Shown: positions 44,688 to 56,463, counted from the stretch's first letter. The stretch: DNA of 64,000 nt from Siphonodentalium dalli (GCA_032622095.1 CP136069.1:50764760-50828759); one strand, 5' to 3'. Made by a program: numbers and translations. Notes: generated by a model not told the origin, from the letters alone.

Positions 44688-44842
44688 ATTTGTTTACGAA
44701 TCCATTTTGGTCAAAATGTGGCAGAGGCCCATAAGCTAGTCTAGAAAATAACAAAAACAACACGGAAACCTAAGCAAGACATGGAGACAAACTTTGGGGA
44801 AAGAAAACACTTATTTGAAAAATTACACCAACTCATATCTAC

Positions 44843-44936
44843 CTGTGGCCCCAGGCGTTTAACGGAGCACAAATCATCATAAATTTTTTCATCGGCTTCT
44901 TGAGTTGGTGCTATATCAAATTCATCTTGCATATCG
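44843..44936 (-). CDS. vav: vav exon, second acidic-region cassette, version 1 (Tyr174-type only)
   Basis: 94 bp, acceptor AATTTCAG, donor GTAGAT, phase 2 in and 0 out. It encodes DMQDEFDIAPTQEADEKIYD followed by DLCSVKRLGPQ. The D-E-K-I-Y-D-D-L motif corresponds to VAV1 Tyr174 (D-E-I-Y-E-D-L). Where the other two versions have L-Y-D-(S/T)-V (Tyr160-type), this one has E-F-D-I-A, so the middle tyrosine is missing. The donor (GTAGAT) is weaker than those of the sister exons. Same phases and position class as 38746-38854 and 35815-35926. Confidence 0.85.
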
Positions 44937-45252
44937 CTGAAATTATTTTATTAGATTGAAATCTGAGAATCGTGCAGATATACAAAACATACAACATCAA
45001 ATACATGTATGTTGAAATGGTTGTAGCAGTCTGTGTCCCTCAAGCCGATCAGAACATTATATTAGATGGTCTGATTACTTCCGAATACAATCTCATTAAT
45101 AAGGCGAGTCGGCATCCCCAAGCTATTAATAACTACGGGTATACGGTGATGTCGCGCATGTAAAAGTAGAAATGATTGACACTAAACTAATAGAGTTTTG
45201 AAACATGTTGTAACAATGGCTGCAGTAACACAATAGGCGTGTCCAATGGGAA

Positions 45253-45382
45253 ATCTTGAAATAGGGTGTCTGTCATTTGCAGAATGAGGTCCCCAGAGGG
45301 TGAATTTAGTTATGCTACCCCACATAGCGGGCTAGCATCACCAAATTCACCCTCTGGGGGCCTCATTATGCAAATGACACAA
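45253..45382. mobile_element. hAT-G element, single-hairpin form
   Basis: 'tcttgaaatagggtgtctgt' to 'cattatgcaaatgacac'. Confidence 0.68.
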
Positions 45383-45920
45383 AATTACTTCTTTTCTTTC
45401 TCTGATGTATTTGGCTTTGAAAGTGTACTACAATAAGGGGGTCAATGAGTATATATGGGAGCAAATGCCCAATATATATAATATTGGAATTTATACGTGT
45501 AAACATGCGCAATAGATATTTATATTTCTTATCTTAAGACAAAGGCAGGACATTGAAAACTGAAAATCAAAACAGAAATTTCCAGGAATCCTGATACTCG
45601 ATTCTCATTGGCGAATGTTCTTTTGTCGCATTAATTTGATTGGATGCAATGTTTCAATGGTGTAATATATTTGAAAAGAGAAGGATTAAAAACTCTTTTC
45701 AACAACCACAATCTGAGCTCAAGACAAAAAATATGAAATATTTCGTCTGAGCTCAGACTGTGGTTGTAACAAAGAGTTTTTATAAACTATACAGTGAGTG
45801 AAGTAATAAGTGATGAAATTATGCCACTTTCCAGTTGCTGCAAATAATATAAACCAGAGCGATCCCTGCGTCTTGAGACTCTAAAAAGTTCTGAAATAAA
45901 TCTTGAGATCAGTATCTCAC

Positions 45921-46340
45921 CAAGCTTGGAAATAGTGTGTCTGACATTTGCAGAATGAGGTCCCCAGAGGGTGAATTTGGTGATGCTATCCTGCTGTGCG
46001 GGATAGCATCACCAAATTCACCATCTGGGGACCTCATTCTGCTTAGGCTTCATCTTCTGCAAAGTATCTATAGTCTCAAATTAACACTGTTTTTAGTTAC
46101 TTTTTCCCTTCTGTTCACTTTCTATATCCCCTAATTTGCAGAAGATAAAATGCATAATCGAGGTACTAATGGGTGAACATCACCAACTTCAATCTGAACC
46201 TAGGTCTCCCATAGCAGTTGAGGCCTAAGCAGAATGAGGGTGAATTTGGTTCCGCTAGTCTTCCATGTGGGATAGCGTCACTAAATTCACCCTCTGGAGA
46301 CCTCATTCTGCAAATGTCAGACACACTATTTCCTGGCTTG
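45921..46340. mobile_element. hAT-G element, two-hairpin form
   Basis: CAAGCTTGGAAATAGTGTGT to 'cacactatttcctggcttg'; second hairpin lacks a few bases of one arm. Confidence 0.74.
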
Positions 46341-46387
46341 CAATTTACATGGTCAGGAATCACCCGGTTTCAAGATTTAAAAAAATA

Positions 46388-46604
46388 TACAGTAATGCTC
46401 TAAATAATCGACCCCTTAACCACAGTAGAATTATGGGTAACTTTTCAGGATTTAGTTGGAAATATGGCTTGTTGCCATTCATTGGAAAGCTCTCCCCGAG
46501 AGCTTTCCGATGAATGTCAACAAGCCATATTTCCAACTAAATCCTGAAAAGTTACCCATAATTCTGCTGTGTTTGAGGAGTCGATTACTTAGGGCATTAC
46601 TGTG
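46388..46604. mobile_element. TA-1 MITE, complete
   Basis: TACAGTAATGCTCTAAATAA through the central 'gctctccccgagagc' to 'gggcattactgtg'. Confidence 0.8.
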
Positions 46605-46819
46605 CGACAAACTGGGGTGGTGTATGCAACTGAGGGCAAGGGTGATACAATGTCCAGAAAAGGGATCTTTTTTTCCGTCAGACGTATTGGCTAACTTTTG
46701 GTAATCATACCACATTTTAAAGAACATTCAAGCTCCTATTAAGTAATTGGAAATGGTACCGTATATTTGTCTCTTAGACAATATAGCTGATATCTGAGAT
46801 GTTTCTTGTCATTCTATGA

Positions 46820-46841
46820 CCCCCCCCCCCCCCCCCCCCCC
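46820..46841 (+). repeat. poly-C tract
   Basis: About 22 C in a row, potential quadruplex on the minus (vav coding) strand. Confidence 0.95.
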
Positions 46842-47146
46842 GCTCCAGCACACCTGCCAACTGGTTATTGAAGTATTCAGTAGTTTGTAGTTTTCACTAC
46901 CTTTATTCCCAACTTTTCCAGTTGAATGATTTTTCAATTTGAAACTTTGGTAGAATGTTGGAGAAAACTTCTGGATACATTTCAAAAGAAGTGCATCTCT
47001 TCACCCCCTGGGGACCTCTCATTCTGCTTAGGCCTTATCTATAAGAAATACCTCAGATATCTATTTTAGCATTGTTATATTGTCCTAAGAGACAAATGTA
47101 TTCCTTCTAGTATCGCGTAATATGAGTTTGGACCTGGCAAAGGGCT

Positions 47147-47407
47147 ATAACCCTTCCATGACTCGAGCTTCTTGAAATTTGTGAAAACCCTGTGTTAATG
47201 CATTCTCTTATATATGCGAGTCTCCCATAGGGAGCCTCGCATATATAAGAGAAAACATTGGCCTAACAATATTTACCTTGACCTTGTAGGTCAGTGCATC
47301 CTCTGATATATGTGAGGCTCCCCATGGGAGACTCACATATATAAGAGAATTCACTGGCATAGGATCTTTAATGCTGCACCAGCACAGCTCCCGTCATGAA
47401 AGGGTTA
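47147..47407. mobile_element. TTAA-3 MITE, nearly complete
   Basis: From 'ataacccttccatgactcga' to 'cccgtcatgaaagggttac', with both hairpins and the 'ttaatgctgcaccagcacag' tail; terminal TTAA mutated by one base at each side. Confidence 0.78.
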
Positions 47408-47701
47408 CCAATATTTTGACGTTTTGTCAGTTATGCCAATACCTCTGACTGAAAAAAAGTTCCCTTTTCTGGAAGTTGTGCCCCCGACCCCCCTGCTCTT
47501 GGTTGCTTTCCAACATCACTGATCATTCCCTTAAGCCATAGGACCAGCATCTTGATATCATTTGCCACTGAATACGAAGGAAACTTTGTCAAGGCTGAAA
47601 GAAAACTGAATCAGTGGTGGTTAATTAATTAATAGTCTACAATCACAAACAGGTCTTGAAATGTTCTGAAATTTCGGCTTTTCGCACTGGACAGGTAGAA
47701 A

Positions 47702-48261
47702 CAGGCCCGAAATTTACTTTTGCCAAATGAATTTTTTTTTGCCAAATACTGTTATGAATTGCCAAATGCTATCAGTTTCTACAACATTATTTATTTTATT
47801 TTGACTATTTCGACAATCGCTGCTTGAGCAACCTTTTATATCGATAGGAAAAGCAGTTAGTTATTAATAATTCTCGCCTCTATACTTGGGTTTATCATAG
47901 AACAATAAACCAACAACATAACAATGCAATTGTAGAAGGGTTTCTTCACCAGAAAGGCACATCGAAGAGGATTAGCTATGTAAACACCACAACCAGACAC
48001 ACTAGCAATCCCTCCACCCGTCAATACTAATGATATAAGATTAATTGCATCTTGATAGAGGTGTTAACTTTTCATAACCTTATACATGTGTAAATCACCA
48101 CTAATACCATTAATAATGAAAGTGTTTCCTGAAATGAGTGGTATTGATTGACAAATATTAATAAACTTCCTTGAGGAATCAAATGTGACTTGCCAAAAAT
48201 TTTGCCAAATGAAAATATTTTTTGCCATTGGCAAATTTGTCAAGTGGCAGCGTGAACCCTG
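47702..48261. mobile_element. hAT-N element, 560 bp
   Basis: CAGGCCCGAAATTTAC to GGCAGCGTGAACCCTG with perfect 8-bp duplications ggtagaaa at 47694-47701 and 48262-48269. Both ends carry 'tttggcaaat/atttgccaaa' repeats. No coding capacity. Confidence 0.8.
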
Positions 48262-48392
48262 GGTAGAAATGTCTCAATGGAAAGATGAGAACATTTTATA
48301 ATGATTCCTTTGAATTACAATAACAGTTATATTCTAATAATATAATCATAAGTGGTCAATTCACAGAATACTGTAAAATAATTGTCTGTCTC

Positions 48393-48792
48393 TTAACCCT
48401 TTACCCAACAAACCGGCCAAAACCGGCCAAATAAAGCTTCAACAGCCTAAAATATCTTCGGTCTGTCTCAACAGAACCATACAAATATGGATATCATTGG
48501 AACCGGCTCCTTGACCACATTGTGATAGTTACAGTTATGCCCTGTGCCAATGCATTCTCTTATATATGCGAGTCGACCATAGGTCGCCTCGCATATATAA
48601 GAGAATGCATTGGCCTAAAAAAAATCTTTTTTTAACACTTTTTACCATTTTTTCTTACATTCTTTAACAATTTTATAATTTTTAATGTGTTAAGCCAATG
48701 CATTCTCTTATATATGCGAGGCGACCTATGGTCGACTCGCATATATAAGAGAATGCATTGGCACAGGGCCCTTATGTTGGGTAAAGGGTTAA
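48393..48792 (-). mobile_element. TTAA-1 MITE, full copy, inverted
   Basis: Intact TTAA ends and consensus hairpins. Confidence 0.85.
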
Positions 48793-49054
48793 TTGGCCAC
48801 TAAATGTTGATAACCTCAAATGATGTGGTCACTGTTCCAGAAAGAACAGTTGCACAAACTAATTTCCGGACATCAGTCGCACATTAGTCTGGAAAGATCC
48901 CAGAATTGTTTATTTCAAATGACTGGCCAACGAAAATGAAGTTTATCTGCAACTAAATGCGTGATTGATATTTCCTCCCCTAAGACATAATTGTCACTCA
49001 CAAAGAACTTATCTAATTTTATGGAAATATACTTGGGAAACTTGATGTTATTTG

Positions 49055-50499
49055 CCCAGGGTTTTGTGCTGCCGCTTGCCAAAGGCAAAAAATATTTTCA
49101 TTTGGCAAATATTTTGGCAAGTGAGTTTTTAATTATGGGATGTGAACTATCTAGTCATAGAACATCATTGAACGAGGGTTATTCATTACATGTGCCGAAT
49201 TACAGGCATACAATGGGAAACAAAAACAAGAATTCTATCAATTTACATGTAGCACAGTCAGTAGTGTTATGTCAAGAGTTACATGTATATGTAATCTTCT
49301 TTAGTTTTCACAAAATATGATCTCAGTGTAGATACAGCAAAAGGTAAATTATTAATTTGTTTTGACAGTTAATCCTCCCTTTGTCCATTTGGATTATGGA
49401 TGCATGTAGTCATTGTAACAATGTATATTAATGGCGACATTATATAGCACATATTTATGATGTCAGCGTTATATTACTAGCGAGTATAAGACAATAGGTT
49501 AATCAACCGATTGTGAATGACAACGGATTAATTTATGGCTCGTTGATTTCAACAGTAATACAAGGTGAAATAATATGTATGCTTGATGACTGTGTAGCGA
49601 CATTGAACTTAGCTTCCAGGCAGGACTGGTGTTGCTTAGATATTTATTGCTACTTTTGATATTTATTAATAATATTAACTTGATTTTCTAGTAGCTCATT
49701 TTACCTGAGTCTGCGGTTAGTTTTTACAGTATATAACAAAGATAAAAACAGGATAATTTCCCAAATTATACGCGCAAATAAATTTGACAAATATTTTTTT
49801 AATTTGGCAACAAACAAAAATTCTTTAATCCCTTATGATATTCCGATAGAACTATGTTCACTCTATTTCTCTGAAAAATTGGTGTAAAAATTCCCAATAG
49901 AACTATTTTTATCGGGTGTTTTCTAACACTGCAAAACATTGAGTTATTAGCATAGTTTTCTGAATTTTCGGACTATTTTGTCGCATAAAATCAATAAAAA
50001 TACGATGAGAAACTGGAAATGTTTTTTAACATTCTGGAAGAAGTATATGTCCCTGATACATCTTTAAAAATTTACACAAAAACTATGCAAGATAACAAAG
50101 TTATTAATAGTTTTATAGCCTCACTCTGATTCTCCCATAGTAAATGCATGCGGCTCGAGTCATGTGGGTTTGTTATGGATAGAAACATTCCCATGATGCA
50201 TCATTCTTGCTAACTGTAAAATGGTCTATATCTTGAACACTACAACCATTACAAACATTGGCTTATTGTTGTTGATAAACCACAATAGAGATGCGAGTAT
50301 AATTAATTATTAACTAACTGCTTTTCTATCGATATCAAAGGTTGTTTAACCCGCGAGTGTTGAAACATAATAACTAATGTTGCAGAAAATGATACTATCA
50401 GGGATAGCATTTGGCAAATGCCAATATAATTTGGCAAAAAAATAATTTCATTTGGCAAATTATTTGGCACAAGTAAATTTTGGTCCAGCGTGGACCCTG
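49055..50499. mobile_element. hAT-N related sequence, limits uncertain
   Basis: Blocks like the hAT-N ends occur at 49055-49125 ('cagggttttgtgctgccg', 'tttggcaaat'), 49785-49815 and 50387-50499 ('ttggcaaattatttggcac', 'ccagcgtggaccctg'). They could be one large element or two; I find no matching target duplication. Confidence 0.4.
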
Positions 50500-50687
50500 C
50501 CAATGGAATGATATCATGATAAAATCATCTGATCTGTCCACTCCTACATGTCATGGAAGTGATCATCCCACATACAAGGTTGATGTGACAGACAGGAAAT
50601 ATTTCTACCTGTCCACAGTGACGAGCAGACATTTCAGAACATTTCGAGCCCTGGATGGTGATGATTAGATTTTTATGAGGTACTTAC

Positions 50688-50768
50688 TCAGCGAGATCCT
50701 CGAGGTTACCATAAATATCATCGTTATCAACAATATGCGATCGTCTAACTGTGTTTTCAGGGAAGCCA
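50688..50768 (-). CDS. vav: vav exon, first acidic-region cassette, version B (Tyr142-type)
   Basis: 81 bp, acceptor GTTGTTGTAG, donor GTAAGT, phase 2 in and 2 out. It encodes GFPENTVRRS then HIVDNDDIYGNLEDLA. D-N-D-D-I-Y-G-N-L matches the family's acidic tyrosine motif (E/D-D-I-Y-x-x-L) that packs into the DH active site in autoinhibited VAV. This version is closer to the vertebrate consensus than the 61.6 kb exon, so I take it as the canonical form. The final partial codon GA is completed by G or C from whichever second cassette follows, giving Glu or Asp. Confidence 0.88.
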
Positions 50769-50837
50769 CTACAACAACAAGACGGAGATGGATGCAGGTG
50801 CAAACATAACATCTAACATCTAAAGACAACTGGAAAC

Positions 50838-51278
50838 CAAGCCTGAATTTAGTGTCTGTCATTTGGAGAATGAGATCCTCAGAGGGTGAATTTAGTGATG
50901 TTATCCCACAGAGTGGGCTAGCATCACCAAATTCACCCTGTTGGGACCTCATTCTGCTTAGGAATCAATTACTATGGGAGACCTAGGATCAGATTGAAGT
51001 TCCCCAATTGAAGTGGGTGATGTTCACCCATTAGTCACCGCGATTATGCATTTTATCTTCTGAAAATTAGGGGATATAGAAACTCAACAGAAGGGAAAAG
51101 TAACTAAAAAATGTTAATTTGAGACTATAGATACTTCCCAGAAGATGAGGTCTAAGCAGAATGAGGTCCCCAGAGGGTGAATTTGGTGATGCTAGCCCAC
51201 TATGCAGGATAGCATCACTAAATTTACCCTCTGGGGACCTCATTCTGCAAATGTCAAGACACACTAAATTCAGGCTTG
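50838..51278. mobile_element. hAT-G element, two-hairpin form, beside a vav cassette exon
   Basis: CAAGCCTGAATTTAGTGTCT to 'cactaaattcaggcttg'. It starts 70 bp upstream (in gene direction) of the vav exon at 50688-50768, within reach of that exon's branch point and polypyrimidine tract. Confidence 0.74.
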
Positions 51279-51369
51279 CAAGAAACTCAAACAAATACAC
51301 TGAGAAAAATACAACTATACCACATAAAAATAGTGTTTCTACAACATGATATAACACAAAACTAGGCCA

Positions 51370-51571
51370 TCAACCCTTTCTAAATTACTCACTGATGAGT
51401 AGTTCCCTTAGGAAATGTTCAGATAATAAGGTCAACAAACGACCATAGATTTTGTATTATCTTTTCATTTGTCTGCTTTTTTTTTATCTGAACATCCTGC
51501 CAATAATAGACCATTCCAATGCATACTTTCATAGCTGAATGGGAGAATCCATTCAGTATAGAAATGGTTAA
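51370..51571. mobile_element. TTAA-4 MITE
   Basis: Left 'tcaaccctttctaaattac', right 'cattcagtatagaaatggtt' plus TTAA. The palindromic centre is reduced to one arm. Confidence 0.65.
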
Positions 51572-51960
51572 CATATTCTCTGCTATATAACGGTTCCCAC
51601 AGGTCAGTATTAAAGAAATTTATTCGGCCATTCAAAGTTATTTCTCAACAAGTTTCAAATTTGTTTAAGGCCTTTTAAGAAACAGTATAATGTGATCGTA
51701 ATCAATTACGAGTTTGGCAGTCAGAAAGCAGCACGTTTTTTATTCAATTTTAAGACTATTTTAATTTAAGAGAATTATTGAAATTCTAGATTTATAGATA
51801 CAAATGCTATGGAAGAAATTCAAAACATTTTCGAAGACATCAACTATGATGTTTTTTCCAGCAGTTGGAATTAAAGCAATAATCTCTCTTTAATGTTAGT
51901 TATTATTGGAAATACTGGAATTTTGCTTCTACATACATCTCAATGCTAAGTGAATAAATG

Positions 51961-52068
51961 CTAATAACATGTAATCCTGTTATAATAGCATGTAATCCTG
52001 TTATAATAACATGTAATCCTGTTATAATAACATGTAATCCTGTTATAATAACATGTAATCCTGTTATT
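51961..52068. repeat. 23-bp tandem repeat of a small palindrome
   Basis: About five copies of 'ataacatgtaatcctgttat' plus 'aat'. Each unit can fold on itself (ataaca/tgttat). Confidence 0.85.
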
Positions 52069-52126
52069 TTCTCAGTGTATTATTAGGATTTGAGAGGATT
52101 CACAAATAACGTTTTTGAGATTAAAA

Positions 52127-52381
52127 TTAACTCTTTCATGACGGGAGCTGCACTGGTTCAGCATTAAAGATCCTGTGCCAGTGCATTCTCTTATATATGC
52201 GAGTCTCCCACATGGAGCCTCATATATATATGAGAATGAACTGGGTTACAAGGTCAATGTACATATTGTTAGGCTATCTTATATATATGTGGGGCTCCCT
52301 ATAGGAGACTCGCACACATAAGAGAATGCATTGGCAGGGTTTTCACAAAATTTCCGGAAGCTCCAGCCATCGAAGGGTTAG
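52127..52381. mobile_element. TTAA-3 MITE
   Basis: TTAACTCTTTCATGACGGGA start, two degenerate hairpins, 'agccatcgaagggttag' end. Confidence 0.74.
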
Positions 52382-52461
52382 GATGACATTTGAAGACAGA
52401 ATATTCTCATCTGATTGAGTTCCCAATTTTGGATTACATGAAAATTCAACTATAATTTTGA

Positions 52462-52985
52462 AGGGGGACTGTATCCTAAATCCGGCCATTTATGGAACCA
52501 TCTCCTTTTATACTCAACAGAATATATGCAACAAATGAATGAATTATAGCCATGGACTAGTTCAAAAATACGTTCTTTCTGCTTCCTTCTATAAGACTGG
52601 AGTCATAAATTCATTTTCATTATACAGTAATGCTGTAAATAATCGACTCCTTAACCACAGCAGAATTATTGGTAACTTTTCAGGATGTAGTCAGAAATAT
52701 GGCTTGTTGCTATTCATCGGAAAGCTCTCAGTGAGAGCTTTCCAATGAATGGCAACCATATTTCCGACTAAATCCTGAAAGGTTACCCATAATTATGCTG
52801 TGGTTAAGGAGTCGTTTATTTAGAGCATTAATGTAGTTACCATGTTGTTTGCATAGTTCATAGAGCACATGAGTGTATTTTGCACTCATCCATGGCTCAA
52901 ATGCATTCATTTGTTGCATATATTCTGTTGAGTATAAAAGGAGATGGTCCCATAAATGGCAGGATTTAATGTACAGTACCCCCTT
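52462..52985. mobile_element. Family M palindromic element containing TA-1
   Basis: Left arm 'ccatctccttttatactcaa', right arm 'tgagtataaaaggagatgg'; TA-1 is inserted between them. Confidence 0.74.
52623..52835. mobile_element. TA-1 MITE inserted in family M
   Basis: Complete palindrome. The sequence before it ('aattcattttcatta') and after it ('gttaccatgttgtttgcat') are the two sides of a family M element. Confidence 0.8.
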
Positions 52986-53225
52986 AATTGACTTCGTAAG
53001 TCAAATACCTCCAAATATTCTAGGCTTTCCAGAAATAATCCTATTCCATATATAAATATTTATACTCATAACCATGAGGTGACAGAATTGTGAAACCTCT
53101 CTTTATATAAACATCAATTTACTACATGTACCGAACAAGTCAAATAACAGTAACAGCAAAACAGAAATGCTTGAAAAATTTGAGAAAGCCCAAAGATAGA
53201 TTATACATATCATATTCTCTATTAT

Positions 53226-53775
53226 TTAACCTTATCATGAGGGGAGCTGCACTGGTGTAGCATAAAAAATCCTGTGTCAGTGAATTCTCTTATATATGCG
53301 AGTTTCCTATAGGGAGCCTCACATATAAGAGTATGCACTGGCTTACACGGTCAAGGTAAATATTGTTAGGCCAATGTATTCTCTTAATATGCGAGTCTCT
53401 CTATGGGAGACTAGGATATATAAGAGAATGCATTGGCTTACATGGTCAAGGTAAATATTGTTTGGCCAATGTATTCTCTAATATAGTCATGGATATTAAA
53501 TGTCTGATATTAGAACATACTTCATGTTTGTGAGAGTTTTTATATGGCTTTCTCCACTGATAAATGATAATCATTTAATTACAATTTGTGAACACAGAGT
53601 GTGTCTTTAAAATTATCATGGTTTAAGAGGATAGACTTTTAACCCTTTGTTAAACACTCATTGATGAGTAGTTGCCGTTGGAAATGTTCAAATAATAAAT
53701 TCAAGCATTTATAAGAGAATGCATTGGCACAGGGTTTTCTCAAAATTTCAGGAAGCTCCAGTCATGGAAGGGTTA
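53226..53775. mobile_element. TTAA-3 MITE, rearranged, with a TTAA-4 piece inside
   Basis: Begins TTAACCTTATCATGAGGGGA; has three partial hairpins, the middle block 'ttacatggtcaaggtaaat' being duplicated. From about 53480 to 53705 it is interrupted by other sequence, including a TTAA-4 end ('ccctttgttaaacactcatt'). Ends 'gtcatggaagggttat'. Confidence 0.65.
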
Positions 53776-53826
53776 TGAAATAAATGCACTGGTAATTTTA
53801 TTGAAGGGAATTTTGGTGTGGACATT

Positions 53827-53926
53827 GGGCATATGTGTGAAACGTGAAGCAGATCAAACTAAATGTGCTCCAATGGCCACAGCGACATACCACTCAATAA
53901 ACAATCAAACTACATTAATTTCTTAT
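53827..53926. mobile_element. Palindromic MITE family P, right arm
   Basis: 'aatgtgctccaatggccaca' to 'actacattaatttcttata'. Confidence 0.6.
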
Positions 53927-54034
53927 ACAGTAATGCCCTAAGTACCCGACTCCTTAACCACAGCAGAATTATGGGTAACTTTTCAGGATTTAGTCGGAAA
54001 TATGGCTTGTTGCCATTCATCGGAAAGCTCTCGG
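53926..54034. mobile_element. TA-1 MITE, left arm only
   Basis: TACAGTAATGCCCTAAGTAC to 'catcggaaagctctcggg', then unrelated sequence. Confidence 0.7.
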
Positions 54035-54116
54035 GCAGTTAACCAATCACTGGGCATGATTTAGTGTAACAAACACAAGCTATATAAATATTTCACTATG
54101 AAAAGAAGAATTCTCA

Positions 54117-55086
54117 ACAAGAGCTACCGTACGCTGGGCGTGCAAAATACGCCCTCTCTGGGGAAAAAAGGGGCATATCTCTGGTAAAAAATTGGCGGAC
54201 GGAACTCAAATTTGAACTTGACCTGTGTTTTGGTGGGAGAAAGTAATATACCAAATTATCATTGAATCCGATAAGCTCTAGTAAAGTTATCATCCGGACA
54301 ACAAATTTCAGGGATTTTCTAAGTCAAATTACGTCAAATAAGGGGCACAACTCCGGTGAAAATTGGCGGACGGAACCCAAATTCGAACTTGAGCTGTCTT
54401 TTCTCCTAATAAACCCACATACCAAATTTGATTGAAATCGGTTCACTCTAGTTAAAGTTATCATCCGGACAACAAATTTCAGGGATTTTCTAAGTCAAAT
54501 TACGTCAAAAAAGGGGCCATAACTCTCGCAAAAATTATCGGATTAAAACGAAATTCGGACTTGAGCTGTATTTTGATATATGTAATCCACAAAAAACGGG
54601 TTTTGCGTATAAACATTCCAAAATCGAGTTATCATCCAGAAACCAAAAAACATAAGAAAAACTGAATTTTCTGAGTCGAAAAAGGGGCATAACTCTGCCA
54701 AAAATGGTCGGACAGAACCCAAGTTCGAACTTGACCTGTGTTTTGGTGGGAGAAAGTAATAAACCAAATTTGGATTCATTCCAATAAACTATACTAAAGT
54801 AATCATCCGGACAACAAATTTCAAGGATTTTCTAAGTCAAAAAACGTTAAATAAGGGGCATAACTCCGGTGAAAATTGGCGGGCGGAACCCAAATTCGAA
54901 CTTGAACTAATATTTCGGCTAATAAACCCACATACCAAATTTTACTAATTTTGGTTCTCTCTAACTAAAGTTATCATCCGGACAACAGGTTAACGGACGC
55001 CCGGATACCCGCCCGGACGCCTGCCCGGACGCCCGCCTGGACAGACAGACCAATACTATAATACGGCCTTTTTTTCAAAAGGGCGT
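54117..55086 (+). repeat. Dispersed repeat K, complete-looking copy
   Basis: Starts 'aacaagagctaccgtacgct', followed by five modules ('cataactccggtgaaaattg', 'cgaacttgagctgt', 'catccggacaacaaatttca'), a run of 'gcccggacgcc' repeats and the end 'ttttcaaaagggcgtata'. Left 'caaaatacgccctct' and right 'gggcgtat' form a short inverted pair. Confidence 0.66.
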
Positions 55087-55329
55087 ATAAAAACCACTAT
55101 TTCCAAGTTATCCAGTCTAAAATAATTCAATCATGCTATAAACTCTATTCTCACTATTTAAAAACCAGCCACGACACATGAATTGGTGAAATAAAGATGT
55201 ATTATCACTGCATTGAATTGATCTGGTTTTACTGGTGGTATCATGTCGCTGGAACAAACTCGTCAGCCAGGATGCAATGATTAGATCAATTTATTGTTAA
55301 AGATGCATAATCAGAATTTATTATAATAA

Positions 55330-55762
55330 CGCTCCCAAATGACTATTTCTTTGGCTTCGGGGGTGAAAAATATTTGATTCAAGTCGAGGAACACACCCAT
55401 CAAAGCTCAGAGTTATCAGATATAAATTTTTCTCGAAATATGCAATTATTTGTGGCCCATAAACGAATTGTCAAACAAATGGTCTCAGACAAATTTGCGA
55501 ATGAAGATGCATCACTCTAAAATCAAGTGGTAAAACGCCAAATTTAGTTATACGCAAGTGATAATACGGCCATATTTCGTTGAACAAAATGTTGATAAAT
55601 AACACATTTTGGGAAATTTTATACCCTAGTTGACAGTGCTTAGCACTATTTTGTTGTAATTATTCGATTCTGATAACAAAAGCGTATCTTGAAGAAATGT
55701 TTTTGTTGTTGTAACTTGATGATATGGGGACCATCTGATCGGATTGAGTACCTTTAACATAA
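55330..55762. mobile_element. second copy of the 36.0 kb palindromic MITE, diverged
   Basis: Left 'aaatgactatttctttggct' and 'gaggaacacacccatcaaag', right 'ctgatcggattgagtacctt'. The centre differs. Confidence 0.65.
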
Positions 55763-56463
55763 AATATTTTTTACAGGATATATATTTAATTAAAATAAAA
55801 TAACACAAACCCATAGAAGGAGATATTTAAAAAGAAATAAACCGACATTGTGCTGATAATGATAAGACGGCTATACTCCAGGTGCATAACTTCATATTTG
55901 CCGACCTCTGAAAATTGTTTACCGCTACTTATTCAAGATTCAATACAGGCATGACCATAAGAAGAAACATTAAATCCATGCATGCTATATGATAAAGACT
56001 GCAACTAATTTTGAACAACACTGTTTTGTGCAGGGAATATTCATCCAGTTTGCAAAAACTAATACTGATAATGTAAAAGAAATGGTTCAGGTCCAATGTG
56101 CGCTGGAGAAAAACAAACCTAATGCAAGAAAAATCAATCGAGTTACGCAATACAAGTGACTTCATGGAATCTTCAATTCTGCTGTCCGCCAATATCAAGA
56201 GAAATTTAATGACATAATGATGGAATTGGAAATCATTATAGGGCTAAAAAATCCAATAAACAGCATGCCTTTTTTGATTTGTTAAGTAAAGACTCTTGAA
56301 TAGAATGTGTTCTGTAACAAGGAAACAATTATAAAACAATTACGCCTGATTACAGAGGATTGAATTTATTATTATAAAACAATTACGGTGGATTAAATTT
56401 TGATGTTGGAATGCTAACTGATTGGGGAGAATTACTGAGAATCATTCAATAGCTTTGTCTTTA
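55763..56463. other. vav intron sequence without recognised features
   Basis: AT-rich; a short repeat 'acaattacgcctgattacag'/'acaattacggtggattaaat' near 56330-56400. Nothing else seen. Confidence 0.45.

Noticed and set aside
48991-49320. 109-codon frame near a GTGAGT-like site
   Set aside because: It overlaps hAT-N-like 'ttggcaaat' repeats and matches no family I know.
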